Assembly: GCF_040436345.1 (NCBI RefSeq)
Contig: NC_133215.1
Coordinates: 18,297,306 to 18,361,305 of the forward strand
DNA length: 64,000 bases
Source of the DNA: Pagrus major
Taxonomy: Eukaryota; Chordata; Actinopteri; Spariformes; Sparidae
Direction: 5' to 3'
The notes under the pieces are model-generated. The model saw only the letters and a program-made list of their open reading frames with translations. It was not told the DNA's origin and ran no database searches. Numbering within the stretch: position 1 is the stretch's first letter; each line of letters begins with the position of its first letter. Made by a program: the position numbers and the translations under genes. Below are positions 22,111-34,679 of this stretch, one piece after another.

Positions 22111-23490
22111 ACCGAGGTCGTCCAATAGGGTGACAGTATTTTTCAGGACTGCATTTGTGATAACATTTCACTGATTTTGGAAGTTTTTCCACCTTAAATA
22201 TCAATCTATAAACAGGATCTGCCCAAATTGACTCTGCATGTTTTGTTTTTTGTTGTTTTTTCCCCCTCCTTGCTTTGTTGTATTTAAGGAAGCATTTTTA
22301 ACGCCTTGGCCAGGGTACTATAGATGAAAAACAACCTCATAACTCATGTATTACCATGTGTTTTATTAATCTACACTGTCCCTTCTTAAATAAACTAAAC
22401 TAGAGCTATAAAAAAAAAACCTTCTGTATATCAAATATTACAATTTCAAAATAGAAATCTAGAAGGAAACTATTATCATAAACTCACTCATCAGTCCTAC
22501 ACATCAATATCCTATACAGGGACATTATTATATGTTATATATCAAGAAAAAACAAAAGAGAAAATTCTATATAGAAGAAGGTGGGGGTGTAAAATACCTG
22601 TCACAATATACGGATTGATAACATTTATTGAGGTTTGTCCAGTTTTGTAAATTGGACAGAAAATGTTGCCAGATCCTATAAAATTCTCCTGATCATGAGC
22701 CTTGGATATCATGATGTAACAGTTGGATTTAAGGTGTGACATTACCTCCTCCAACCAGCATTTATGAGGAAGTGGAAAAGTCTTTATCAGTCTGAGGAGA
22801 GTCCGTCATCAAGCAATTAGTGTCTCTTCTATTGTCATGAGCAAGAATACCATTATTTGACAAAATACAATAACATTGTGTTTAAGACCCTTGCAAAGCG
22901 TTTTTAAGTTTAAATATGTGCGCATGTATATGTATGTACACCAGTTTTGGACATCAGTGCTCGACTGTTTGACTGACCTGTGACAACAATTGGGGAAAGA
23001 TAAAAGCATAGCATTGTGTAAAACTCAGCTTCATTGGGGAAAGTAAGAAGAGTTTGCTTAAAACCAGTTCCAACCAGAGAGACAGAACAGAAAATACAAA
23101 ACTGTTTAAAGAAACAAAGGTCAACAGCCGGGTGAAACATTTACATCCCACTGACTCCCATCCTGAGCGATGATGTAAGGAAAACAAGTCTGCTGCTGAC
23201 TTTATGACATTTGTGTAATTTGTGTTTGTGTATGCATGTGTGGCTGTTAGTGTGGGTGAGAGTGTGAGAGAGAAAGCCAGACATTGATTTGACTTCTGTT
23301 TAGTTTTCTGGGACAGTATCCCTCAACTTCAGACTTTGGAGACACCCTCCCTCTGATCATATTGGTCAAAGACACACACAGGAACCTCCCCCGTGAACTA
23401 GAGCCAAAACCATGCACATGCACACAACAGACTCCAAAGTACCACTTCTACCTCTCGGACACCTGCCCGCAGATTTACTCTCCCGTGGCA
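22111..23490. other. Intergenic gap between uba6 and grhpr
   Basis: AT-rich sequence between two divergent genes. No exon, RNA gene or recognisable mobile element was seen. The last few hundred bases should contain the grhpr promoter and 5'UTR. An open frame continues upstream of the chosen grhpr start to 23362 but has no homology support. Confidence 0.5.
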
Positions 23491-26258
23491 ATGTGGTGCA
23501 GTCGTATGGCACTGCGTCAGCTCCAGCGGATCGCTGTTACTCCTTTGAATATCACCGGGGGTCTCACAAGCAACGTGCTGAGGGAGATGTCAACCCTGCC
23601 ACGGGTGTATGTCACCCGACAGATCCCACCTGAGGGGCTGAAGATCCTGCGTGAATCTGGACAGTGAGTCATTGTGTCCTAAAAGAATGAAACATCTTGC
23701 AAGATCAGTTCTAGTATCATATATCTGATTTAACACTTTCTGAATTTATAATGTCTGCTTTGCAAAGTTCATCATTTACATTGAGTAAACAGGACTGCTA
23801 ATGTTTGACCTGAGGTTAGTCAGATAAGACTGGTAGCCTAAAGGGTATTCCCCCACAGTAGAGTTGTGAAAAATGTTTTTTTGCACCTCAAAGTCACAAT
23901 GTTTTAAGAAGGCCAGCAGTACATGTGATAAAGCTTGAAATACTGCAATGCTTCGGAGCTTTAAATTCAGCTTTTTCTGTGGACAATTAAAGGATAAGTT
24001 CACCCAAAAATTAAAATTCAGTCATTATCTTTTCACCCCCACGCTGATGAAAAGTTTCATACAAAAAAAAGAATAAAATGGCTCCATACAGATTAATCCA
24101 AATCTACGGAAGCCCTGAGATCCAAAATTGCGATGAAAAACAGTTATTTACACACTTTTAAAAGTCGAAATCTTCTGTAGCCACTAAACTAAAACTGCAT
24201 TCCCCGTCTAAAGTGGGTGGACAAACTTGACCTCATGTCGAGGGTGTAAATAACGTCTTTATAAATCAGTCTGGGAACTCTGGGCTTTTGGAGACTTGAA
24301 TTATGCCACATGAGCTGTACGGAGACTTTTTGGGGGTTGTTTTTTAAGTTTTAATACAAGTCTGTGAAGCTCCAGAAATGCTTTGTGGACTACAACACTT
24401 TCAATCACCATGGGGGTGAGTAGACAATGACTGACTTTTTAGGATTTTAGGGTAAACTTGCCCTTTCAGAAAAACATGGGTTTGACTTGGCCCTACAGTC
24501 ATAGTTTCTTATTTCCCAGGGTGCAGGTTGAGCTGTGGGACTCAGACGATGCCCCCGTACCCAGGAAGGAGCTGCTCCAGAAGGTCAAAGGTGCTGATGG
24601 TCTGCTCTGCGTGCTGACAGAGAAGATTGATGCAGAGTTACTGAATGCTGCAGGTCTGAGGATAGTCTTTGAGTCAGTTGAATGACAAATGCAATGGAAA
24701 CCCCTCTCAAACATGCATATGTGTGCTCCCACAGGCCCAAACCTGAAGGTCCTCAGTACCATGTCAGTGGGTTTTGACCATCTCTCTTTGGAGGAGCTGA
24801 AGAAAAGGTGCCTTCTAGTTTTCTCTTTTTTAAAAACATATACAAGTGTTGATTTGTGTGTATATAAGACACGGCAATAAAATCACGTAAAATATTATGT
24901 GTAATATGTGTGTGTGTGTTATCCTCCAGAGGTATCCGTGTGGGTTATACCCCCGACGTTTTGACAGACTCTGTGGCTGAGCTGACTGTGGCCCTGCTGC
25001 TCACAACCTCCAGGAGGCTCGTAGAGGCCACACATGAAGCCAAGACGTAATGTTCCACACACACTGTCACAAACACACACACTCAAATCTTTTTTGTTCA
25101 AAGGTTAACTACATCTCTCTCTGTCTTGTGTCAGTGGTGGCTGGGGCACATGGAGAACTTTGTGGCTGTGTGGATATGAGCTGGCCAACAGCACTGTGGG
25201 TATCCTGGGCCTGGGGAGGATTGGTGAGCAAACAGCATCTGAAAATCTACACACACCATGCACATTATCGTCCAAACTACCTTTTCTGTGAATCTGAAAC
25301 TTCTTTTCTCTAAGGTGTGGCTATCGCTGAGCGTCTGGCACCTTTCAAAGTAAAGAAGTTCATCTACACAGACATGGCCCCCAGGCCTGAGCTGGCCAGT
25401 ATCATCAATGCAGAGTACGGTAAGGACTGATGGACACTGAGATGTCTCATGCCACCATTTGATACTATTATAATCAATCAACAATGGAGACACAGTCAGG
25501 CTTTTATTTTAATGTGATAACGAGCGCCACTGTCTCTTGGTCTAGTTTCTTTCGACGAGCTGGCAAAGCAGTCAGATTTCCTGGCTGTGTGCTGTGCTTT
25601 AACACCGGAGACAAAGGAGATCTGCAACAAGGACCTCTTCTCCAAGATGAAAAACACCTCCGTCTTCATCAACACAAGCCGGTACCCTTATCTTAAACAC
25701 AAAAAACACACACTGAATCACCCCAACACATGTTGTACACAATGCCGTGAAGTGAAATACTCAACAAAGAAAGATACAACACAGCGTGAACTACAGTGCA
25801 GTCAAGGTTGGATTACCAACTGCCAGTGGTACCTTTTGTTTACTACTTTTTGCCAGTGTTTTTTTTCCTGTCTGTCATTAATTCTGGTCTGTCTGTCTCG
25901 TGTCAGAGGTGGTGTGGTGAACCAGGAGGACCTGTATGAGGCTCTGTCCACTGGGCAGATTGCAGCAGCTGGGTTAGATGTCACTGTTCCTGAGCCTCTG
26001 CCCACAAGCCACCCTCTGTTTACCCTCAAAAACTGCGGTGAGTCTGTCAGATATATACACACAAAAACAGTACTTCACCAGGATTTATTATCACCATGCT
26101 CAGTTCTCACCGCTTACCAACTGTCTCCTCCAACAGTGATTCTCCCACATATTGCTAGTGCCTCCTATTCTACCCGTAATGCTATGTCGGCCCTGGCAGC
26201 AAACAACCTGCTCCTCGGCCTGCGAGGTGAGCCGATGATCAAAGAACTCAAACTGTAA
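23491..26258 (+). CDS. grhpr: Glyoxylate/hydroxypyruvate reductase
   Basis: NAD(P)H-dependent 2-hydroxyacid dehydrogenase that reduces glyoxylate to glycolate and hydroxypyruvate to D-glycerate. Nine exons: 23491-23663, 24520-24653, 24735-24807, 24930-25046, 25135-25223, 25315-25419, 25546-25681, 25907-26037 and 26137-26258 (359 aa). Visible parts are [14 protein letters not shown] at the start of the fold, [19 protein letters not shown], the dinucleotide motif GLGRIG, AAAGLDV-PEPLP and the catalytic histidine in LPHIASAS. It ends KELKL like the human enzyme. The start at 23491 gives about 35 extra residues before the conserved fold, basic and with few acidic residues ([13 protein letters not shown]), which could be a mitochondrial or peptide leader. 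ATG at 23506 is an alternative. Convergent with zbtb5. Confidence 0.95.
23987..24468. mobile_element. TTAA-type MITE in grhpr intron 1 (copy 1)
   Basis: Left end TTAAAGGATAAGTTCACCC. The right end GGTAAACTTGCCCTTTCA is a decayed inverted copy. Both ends carry the internal words TCAGTCATTATC / GAGTAGACAATGACTGA. The same family occurs at 29356-29831 in the same orientation, sharing TTTGTGGACTAC and GGGGGTGAGTAGA words. There is no coding capacity. The TTAA flank suggests piggyBac-like mobilisation (inference). Confidence 0.8.
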
Positions 26259-26333
26259 GAAGAAACTGGTTCCACTCTGACGACTGGCTGCATACCGGAC
26301 CATCATGTACCCAATTATTCTTTAGAAGATAAA

Positions 26334-26339
26334 AATAAA
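26334..26339 (+). terminator. grhpr poly(A) signal
   Basis: AATAAA lies 76 nt after the grhpr stop codon. It is the first canonical hexamer downstream and is followed by T/GT-rich sequence. Confidence 0.75.
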
Positions 26340-26953
26340 ACAAGGATTTTGAACGTTTCCTTATTCTTGTACAATCTGTGCAGCTGCGTCTCTCATAACA
26401 ACTCAACAGTCACCGGCAACAAAACTGACTTTCATTGTTTTTTTATTCAGTTTATACAACAACTGAACATACTATACAATCGTCATCGCCCTCAACAGTA
26501 AAGAGACAAACATTTAGTCCTCTCATGGTTACACTATGTTAGGTATACAGAAAACAACCAACAGAAATACTTCAGATTTGGCATATCAACAAAAGCCCAG
26601 CTTTTCAAGCTAGTGGGCATAAGGCAGTGACTTTCATAATCAATTCAGGCCTTTTTTTTAAATATGTTTTAACATTTTGGCATAACCATACAGGGGTAAT
26701 ACAGTCAGTGCATTTTTTTTAGAGATTCACATTTACGGTTTATGCAACAGTTTTAGAAGACAGCACCATAATAAACCTTTACAGGCCACTGTGTGAGACA
26801 TGGAAGCCATTTTGGAGGATGTCTCCTTCGCATCATCACCTCTACTTCCCGTTATTTCTAAAGAGAACATCCCAGGAGGCTGAATGTGACTGGGAACACA
26901 CACAGATTTGAGACTGAACCATCAGCGATCATTTTAAATACTGTGGCCGAGCT

Positions 26954-27273
26954 TTAACCGTGCAATATGTAAGAATTTTAGTTAAAACAGACTAAAATTA
27001 ACAACAGAATGTGAACAGTTTTGCTGTTATGATGACGTACTGTGTTGCAGAGATATCTACTGAGGTTAGCATGCTAACAGCTAGCCCAAAGCTCCCTTGC
27101 TCCCCCAGTGCTCTGAGCTCACTGTCTGGACTGCTAGCAGCACTACTAACTGAGCTAACAAGCCAACGGCAGCTACATTTAGCAGCAGTTAGCGGTTACT
27201 CTTGTGATATGCTGCTTATTTGTTTTTAGTATGAATTCCACAGCTAACCAATTCTTACATATTGCACCTTTAA
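26954..27273. mobile_element. TTAA-type MITE with terminal inverted repeats
   Basis: Flanked by TTAA at both ends (26954-26957 and 27270-27273). Inside these, GTGCAATATGTAAGAATT at the left is the inverse of AATTCTTACATATTGCAC at the right. It is about 320 bp with no coding capacity. It matches, from memory, a common percomorph MITE. It lies in the likely zbtb5 3'UTR. Confidence 0.85.
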
Positions 27274-29355
27274 CGACTCTACTATCGATTCCTTAGTGGC
27301 AGAAAATACAGGGTAAGTTAGCTTATGTTTACAGGAAAACATCCTGCAAGGCAATTATTCTTCTGAAGTAGAAAGTCAACATTATCCATCAACGTATGCT
27401 TCAAATAAACCTGTGTACAGCCTAACAGTGTGATGACTCTACAGTACAATAAGGTGCAAACTAGGAATGGAAGCAATGACCGTGTGTGTGTGTGTTTCTC
27501 ATCGACAGTGTAGGCGACACAATACAGCAAGCAATAAAGTGTACAGAAAGGCAAACATGTAATTAAAAGTGTTATTTTTTTTCCATTTTGGTTCACTAAA
27601 ACAGAACTCTACAACACTGCATGAACACTGATGTCAATCAACCGACTGTCTACCAATGAAGCTGCTCTTATTTATAACCCACGGGAGGTCAGGCCTCCAG
27701 GAGCGGGCTGATGTAAAAATCCTTTTTATGTTATTTTTCTATCAGCTGCAAATTTAGATTCTCTTTTTGAATCTTACGCAAATCGTCAACTGAAACATAA
27801 CTGTCGAACTTTATGACAGCATTTATCAAGTTACAGGTAGATATTAAAATACAGACACAAACATAAACAAACAGCTAAAAGTAAAATCAAAAGATGACAT
27901 GAGACCCTATAAAATTATTTTTTTTAAATTTTCCCCATGTGTATTTGCATTTCACAACCTGTGGAAATGGTGTATTACAGATGTCAGCAAACATGCTACA
28001 ACCCTTAGCTTGCAAACTAATTGTGATGGTTGTGTAAAAAACCCTTGAGTAATTGTAACACGGCAACGTTTTCACATAGTTAAACATTCCAGTAAACATA
28101 TTAGTTACAAAAAAATGATTTGTCTAAGTGCTTTTGTAATGGATGCAACATCAGATGTATAAAGAGACATGTATAAAGCACTGATATCAAGTACAGTCGT
28201 AAACCTATACAAATATTCTGTTTTTCATGAGTTTTGTCTCTTTTAAGAGAAAAATTAGGAAACCAACCACATAAATGTGCAATATTTACGACTCTGCATC
28301 TCAACGTTCTGCCCTTTCAATAAACACACATACTGTACACAGTAGAGCACCAGCGAGCAAGGAAACTTGGCTGGCATGTGGACGGTCAGTAAACGTGTTC
28401 GCCACAGCCAAACTTTTTGTGGTCATTCCCAGTCAGGAAGGAATAACAGGGAGGGGAAATCATCAAGATACAAATTTGAAACAATTGTAAACCACAACAG
28501 ATTGCATGTTCTGCACATCATGACACAAAATAAGGTGCATTTAGAGCGCATTTTCCAGGTATTAAAATGGAATTATAATGCACTATTAGTTTTCTCAAAA
28601 AGAGACTGCAAGGCCCAGCGAATGCAGATTTATTTCCTGCTGTTAATATGAAGATTGTGCAAGCTTTTTCTTGCTCATCGCTCTGATTTTACCCCCCTAA
28701 ACAACAGAACTGTATCTAATGTTAACAGCTCTGCCTGGAAAGCACAAATTGGGGCAAGATGATTGTATTTGAAAAACTACAGGTTTAAATGTTTCAAAGT
28801 GAGACTTATTCCTGTCGGCATATGAAGTGTGAATCGGTGCAAAATGAATCATCTTGCCAGCTACCATATGACAACAACACTTCCGATGATGGTAATTCAA
28901 AGGTGCTTGGGACTGAAAGGCAACGACTGGGGTCAAACATCTAACATCCGTTGAATCAAACTTTTTTTTGGGGGTTGCTCCTGTCCTAGTCGATTTTCTC
29001 TCTTCAGTAAATAACAGAATTTAGGTTATATTACAACAGCATACGGTACCAACTACAGGGTTAAAAAAAGAACTACTATAGCACTAGATTCCTGTTATGT
29101 TTTCTGTTGGTTGACGTAGGCCCGCCTCACAGGAGTGAATCTGACTTCATCCACCTTCTTGTACAGTAGAGTGAGTATCAACAGTTCTCTCAGGCATCAT
29201 ATCTGGCATCCAAACTGACTCTGAATCAGTCAGTCGACAGCTCGTAACGCTGCCGTCGCACAGAACGGTTACGGTCAGGTGTGGGATGCTGCTACATGTT
29301 TTACATATGTTCAATGGAAATCTACACATTAGGACACTATTTTACACTACATTTC

Positions 29356-29831
29356 TTAAAGGATAAGTTCACCCAAAAAGGGAATTTCAGTCATTAACTG
29401 CTCACCCCCACGGCAATGGAAAGTCAGGTGAAGTTTTGTAGTCCGCAAAACAGTGGATCTGGATCTTTACAATGTAGGCGGGGGTTATGCTAATGCGTTT
29501 AGCTCAGCAGCTACCAGAACTGTAGTGTATATATACTGTTTTTTGACTTGAAAAAAACAAGTTTCAAATCAGTTTGGGATCTCAGGGCTCCCAGAGACTT
29601 GGATTACAAGCTGCTGTTCAGAGCCATTTTGTGTTTTATTTTTTAGTTGCCTTTTTTTAACATTTTAAATCAAGTCCCCATCTGTTTCAGTTGTTTAGGA
29701 AAATGCTGCAACGTTGTTTTGCTGCGAAGTTCCATAACTATTTTGTGGACTACGAAACTTCACCCGACTTTCCATCAGAATTGGGGTGAGTAGATAATGA
29801 CTTTTCCTTTTTGGGTGAACTTATCCTTTAA
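29356..29831. mobile_element. TTAA-type MITE in zbtb5 3'UTR (copy 2)
   Basis: TTAA at 29356-29359 and 29828-29831. The terminal inverted repeats AAAGGATAAGTTCACCCAAA... are perfect over 24 bp. It is related to the copy at 23987-24468 and better preserved at its right end, so it is probably younger or under less decay. Confidence 0.88.
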
Positions 29832-30348
29832 TGTTGGTGCTGCACAGCTGCCTCTGATCTGCAAACACTGATCATAAGCGTACCACAAACAGCAGATCTA
29901 ATTTTCGCTTAATAACGAGAAGGCCCAGGTGATTCTTTTTAGAAACACAACATAGGCAACTGCGTGGCTGCTTTACAAGTCAAAACTGGCCCAGATAATA
30001 TTACGCAAAGTCTGCACGCTGCATGTATTGACACAGATTGAGAGTCCTCATAATATTAACGATACTCCTACAGGAGAGTATCCATAGTGATAAATGTGAT
30101 ACTTTTGCTTGTCCGACAATCTTTCGACAGGTTAAGTGTCCTTAAAACTTTAACCGACTTGATACTGCGGGTTTGTCCCCGAAAAGAAAATGTAAGGTTA
30201 CATTAACATCCCTATCTTTGGTCTGTGATCAGGACTGGTTAGTCTGGACAGAACATCTGTGACAGCTTTCAAAAAAAATCTAAATATTTTAGGGAAACCC
30301 TTCACTGATTCCTAATGTATCCATCCTGTCGGCCCGCTCTTCTCGGCC

Positions 30349-32789
30349 CTACAGCAGCGCATTGGACATGTTACTGTTCTGCCAGCGCAGGCAGGTGGTC
30401 TTGGAATGCTTGTACAGGTGGGAGGACTGACTGAAGCGCTTCCCACACTTGAGACACGCGTACGGTTTCTCTCCCGTGTGCACTCGGATGTGTTTCTTGC
30501 AGTCAGTCAAGGTGAGGAAGGTCTTGCAGCAGATTTTGCAGGCGTATTTCCGAGCTCCCTCCACCACCAGGACGTTATGCTCCGACAGGGCCTTCTTGCA
30601 CTTGGACAGGACGTCGGCTGAAGCTCGGGTCAGCTGAGGGGGGAGCGAGGTGGGCCTGCCACTGTTTATCTCATACCCACCACTCTTGTTTAGAAGCAGA
30701 GGACTGGTCAGACTTGAGGAGGAAGATGCTGCGTCCTGGAGTACGCCACTTACTCCTTCCTCTGATCCCATCCCGGTGGCCATTTTAGGGGCAATACGTC
30801 TGTAACCTGGGTAACCCAGAGCAGCGGCAGTCGCTGCGCCTCGTGAGTGTCGCCCCATGGAGTGGAACCCCAGACTAGAGCGCTGGAAGTCCAAATCAAA
30901 GGGATCTACACCTCCATGTCCTGCATTCCCACCTCCCCCACTTCCTCGAGGGTTCCCTAAACCATCATGCAGTGGGCGGAGGAATAGAGAATCAGGTTGG
31001 AGGCTGTCTCCAAATCCGTTGCGACTGTCACCACCAAGCGGACCTGACTGCAGAAGAGAAGAAGAAGCAGAGCCGGATGGCCCAGCAGCTTCCTGTCTGA
31101 GCAGGAAGTGATGTGCTACTGCGTCACCAGTAGTTGTGTTGGGGAGGTCGTCCTCTCCAGTAACTAACCCTGGCCCGCCGCTTCCGAAATCCTTAGGGCT
31201 GAGGAAGCTGGAAATATTGAAACCAGGTTTGCCACCCAGTCCGTTATTACACCCGTACCCTCCTCCGACTCCTCCTCCCATGCTGCTCTTGAGGAGGAGC
31301 TGCGAGCTGGGCTGCAGCAGAGAGTTGGAGCTGGGTTGGGGTTCGGAGGTGAAGCTGCGGTCGCTGCTCTCTGGGCTCAGCTCTGCCTTCTCCTCCTCGC
31401 CTCCAGGCTCGGCCCGGTCGCTGCCTTCAGCCTGCGATGTCACGTCGCTGATTTCGTCAGTTGGCTCGGGCGAACTTAGCGGCTCTCGTTTAACCACCAC
31501 CTACAAGTCGGGGGAAAGTAGAGGAGGAGTTTCATCAAATGCCAAAGTAGATTTAGAAAAGTAAAAAGGTAAACCTCACAAAAGTGAAAAAGATTTAAAA
31601 ATGTTGCTGCATGCAGTTAGTTACTCAACTTTACCTTCTGTTCTTCAGCCTCCTCCTCCTCTGTCCCTGATTTGATCTGCACCCCCACTCTGTTGTCCTG
31701 CTGGTCCTGGTCATCCATGTCCTCCTCCTTGTTCACCCCACCCTGCATCCTCCCCAAGTCCTCCCCCTCGCAGTGTCCACTATCCGACTGGCTCGGCATC
31801 TGAGGGTCATCTTGGGACACTCCCACTAAGCCAGTGATCGCGGCATCCAATTTGGATTCATCCCCCATCTTGTGGGAGTCCGGGGAGAGCAGTGCTCCCT
31901 CCTCGTGCTCTGCGTTCATCCCTCCCTCACCTAACAGCCCCATGTTAGGGCCGGAGGGACGCTGCCTCTGCCTGGGTCTCTCCTCTGACAGGCCCATGGC
32001 CAGAGAGGGCTTACGTTTGTGGAAGCGTCTGATCGGGAAGGATGCTCTCTGTTCGACCACTCCTCTGCCGACGACATTTCCAACGGTGTCCTCCTCCATC
32101 CCGCCCAAAGCAGAGCTCACCAAGCTGAGCCCCAGCTGCTGCAGGAGGAAGGAGCGCTGCAACTTTGACGTGGCGGCGTTTGCTGCGAGGTTAGCGTTTG
32201 CAGCTAGAGCAGGGTTTACTGATAAATCTGCTACCTGCTGCTGCTGCTGCCGGTGCCTCTGCTGTTCCTGCTGAGGGTGGTGATGGGTGGGTCGGTCAGA
32301 GGAGGGGGACATGGGCAGGGTGCGTGTGGTCAGGTAGTGTTTGCAGGCCTTGACAACATTGTTTAGGTGCAGATGTGAGGCTGCGAGGAGGATGTCCATG
32401 ACGTTGCTCTCGCCCAGCATCAATGTGGAGGTGTACATCATGTCCACGAGAGCAGCAAAAGCTTCAGCTGTCACCACCTGCAAGTACACATGGAGTTCAT
32501 TGAGTAGTTTTAGTTTTTAAACATTAATATATTATCATCATCCTTGCCCTCTTTCACACAATATTGTCAAGATATTAACCTCGCTGTCCAGCTGGATCAT
32601 GTTCATGCTGGCATCTCCCTCTGCAACAGTAAACAGGGCTCTGAAGTGGGTGCTGCAGGCCGCCAGCACCGAGCGGTGGGCCTTGAAGTGTCGGCTGCCC
32701 ACCACGATGACGCAGTCGCACAGCTGACCGTGGACACGCTGGTAGTTGAGCTGCTGAAAGATCTGCTCGAAATGGCCCGGGAAATCCAT
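30349..32789 (-). CDS. zbtb5: BTB/POZ zinc finger protein ZBTB5
   Basis: Nuclear transcription factor (repressor of p21/CDKN1A in mammals). Three coding exons: 32789-32580, 32477-31635 and 31500-30349 (2205 nt, 734 aa; human about 677). The N-terminus MDFPGHFEQIFQQLNYQRVH begins a BTB domain with the CDCVIVVG and FKAHRSVLAACS signatures. The middle is acidic and low-complexity, with VKREPLSSPEPTDE conserved. The C-terminus has two zinc fingers (CKICCKTFLTLTDCKKHIRVH, then CLKCGKRFSQSSHLYKHSKTTC, the second ending in Cys). ATG 32789 was chosen because a CAG acceptor lies immediately upstream and homology starts there. An in-frame ATG at 32813 falls in the intron. The coding sequence is split twice, unlike what I recall for mammals. 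A long 3'UTR follows. Confidence 0.96.
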
Positions 32790-33658
32790 GGCCCTGGTGA
32801 CAGACGCAGGCAAAGGTTAGAAGGTTGGAGACGGTGGTGATTAGTCGAATGACATGACATCTAGTGACAACAGGTTTAATGATCGAATTAATGGTCGACC
32901 AGAAATGCCAGAATTTCCTCTTAAATTTGATTCTTTTCACCTTCATGTGTTATAGGTAAAGCTATCCCTGTTTATCCTTGGTGTTTATGTGGTTTTAATC
33001 ATCCTTTTTTTAAAGTTTTATTTCTCTTTTGGCCTGTTTATTCATACGCAACTGCATATTTTATTGTTGTGTTTTTGCGTTTGCTGTAAAGCACTTTGTA
33101 AGGCAGTTTTTTTTAGTAATAAAATAATCTAAATAGAGTTTTGCTAAATTGAGTTTTTGAAATTGATGGTAGGTCAAAACAAGCCATCTGAAGACATCAC
33201 TTTGGACTATACCATTTCCTGATATTTCAAAAATCAGAAAGTGTTGATGTTATTTGGACACAGGGACAAAACAGGCATGAACTGTAGTGAGAGTAAAGCA
33301 TTATTCTGTGGTCCTGCAAAACTTCCTGTGAGATTATTAATGATTGCATCAAGATCAATGTTTCCAGAGGACTGATATTCTTGCTGTAAAGTAATATGCT
33401 GTTAAATAATTTGCACTTTAGCTTGTCTATCTGTTAACTGATATTTAAGGTATGTAGGTTAGTAATGCCAGATTGATAACAGAGCAGCGGGCTGTGCTCT
33501 GCAGCACTATAACAACATCAGATAGGTAGGATAGTTAGCTAGCTTGATTGGCTAACACAGGTTAGCCAGTTAGCTGGCGAAATTAGCCAAATTAGCAAAA
33601 ACAAAGAATTCTATTGTTGTGAAGATGACACTGGAGAAAAAGTATTGACTAATATTAC

Positions 33659-34080
33659 CTTGAATTTTCCGAAAGCGCAGGTAACAAGAGCAGAAACAGG
33701 CCCCTGACCAGAACCAGACGAGGCTAAAGTTAGCCGGCTACCTACCAGCCTGTTAGCTACAACGGAGGCAGTGAGTTAGCATTCGGTCACCTGTCTGGAC
33801 CGGTTATCTGGATCCTTTTCCATCAAACGGAGCTACAGCTAGTCAACATTCCTGCTGCTACGCCCCACGTCCCCTGCTGTCCGCTCACTAGCTCCTGTTT
33901 CCTCGTATTGAATGGTTTTAGCTGTGGAGGCGAGAGCTAACAGTGATGTGCGAACACGGTGAGCTGTCCGCGTCAGCCCCAAGGCACAGTCGGAGATAAC
34001 GCTAACCACCCTCAATGAGACCTGACCGCCAATATCGACCCGGCTCCGACGATGACTGTGTTATGATTTCTAGTAATTTA
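33659..34080 (-). promoter_or_regulatory. Probable non-coding first exon and promoter of zbtb5
   Basis: On the minus strand a good donor (TTCAAG/GTAATATT, exon end 33659) follows a GC- and CpG-richer stretch with GCTAGC words. It would splice to the acceptor just upstream of the zbtb5 ATG. The start site is not resolved. The intron 32790-33658 shows no other feature. Confidence 0.4.
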
Positions 34081-34679
34081 ACACCCTCAGACGGGTTTTT
34101 CCCAACCAGACTCACAGGGTGGCGCTGTGCTTCACTTCCATGTCCGTGACCTCGACGAGGTGAAGAGCTGCAGTTACACGTTTCACCGCAGGAGGTCGCT
34201 GCTGCACCCTCAGAGCCCGTGTATCCAAAGATGACAGTGTGTCAGGATGATAACCCTCCTACCATCTTCTGTTGTTTTCTGTTGACTCTTCATTAGGTTT
34301 TTTTTTTTGTTTTTTGTTTTTGTGTTTTTTTAACCATTGTGATACTTTTTTTTACTGGAATGCATTCATACATTTGACATAGTTTGGAATAAAGTCTGTT
34401 TGTGTCTTACTGCTATATTATGTTTGTGTTTGTTGATACATTCAGGGCCTACATTAAAAAATGACTTTCTAATATGAAAACTAGCATTCATTATATGATC
34501 AGCGCTAAAAGCTTTATGTTTTAAAACTGCGGCAAACTGACAAAATATGACAAATTGGTTTAAGATCAAAATCAAATTGCGTAAAATATATGATATATTA
34601 CATGGTTTCAATCTTTGCGAACCCGGAAGTCCGCAGGAGAGACTCCTCTTGCCTCACCTGGAAACTCATGACAACAACT
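34081..34679. other. Divergent zbtb5-polr1e intergenic region
   Basis: About 600 bp between the two genes, with T-rich tracts near 34300 and an ETS site just before the polr1e start. No exon or repeat was seen. Confidence 0.5.
34623..34630 (+). promoter_or_regulatory. ETS/GABP site at polr1e promoter
   Basis: A perfect CCGGAAGT, the consensus for GABPA/ELK factors, lies 57 nt before the polr1e ATG. ETS sites at this distance are typical of TATA-less housekeeping promoters. Confidence 0.5.

Larger units (their letters stand above)
26430..30348 (-). other. Probable 3'UTR of zbtb5
   Basis: No coding exon is supported in this 3.9 kb stretch after the zbtb5 stop. On the minus strand an AATAAA lies at 26447-26442, facing the grhpr signal. 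ZBTB5 has a multi-kilobase 3'UTR in mammals, so the whole stretch is best read as 3'UTR. It carries two MITEs (26954-27273 and 29356-29831). Shorter alternative ends are possible. Confidence 0.55.

Noticed and set aside
23362-23490. Upstream in-frame extension of grhpr (start at 23362)
   Set aside because: The extra residues are rich in proline, cysteine and threonine with no similarity to GRHPR; likely 5'UTR. The start at 23491 or 23506 is preferred.
30406-32274. Plus-strand open frames antisense to zbtb5
   Set aside because: Shadows of a GC-rich coding exon; no independent support.
32790-32813. Upstream in-frame ATG for zbtb5
   Set aside because: A good CAG acceptor lies between it and the conserved MDFPGHF start, so it belongs to the intron.
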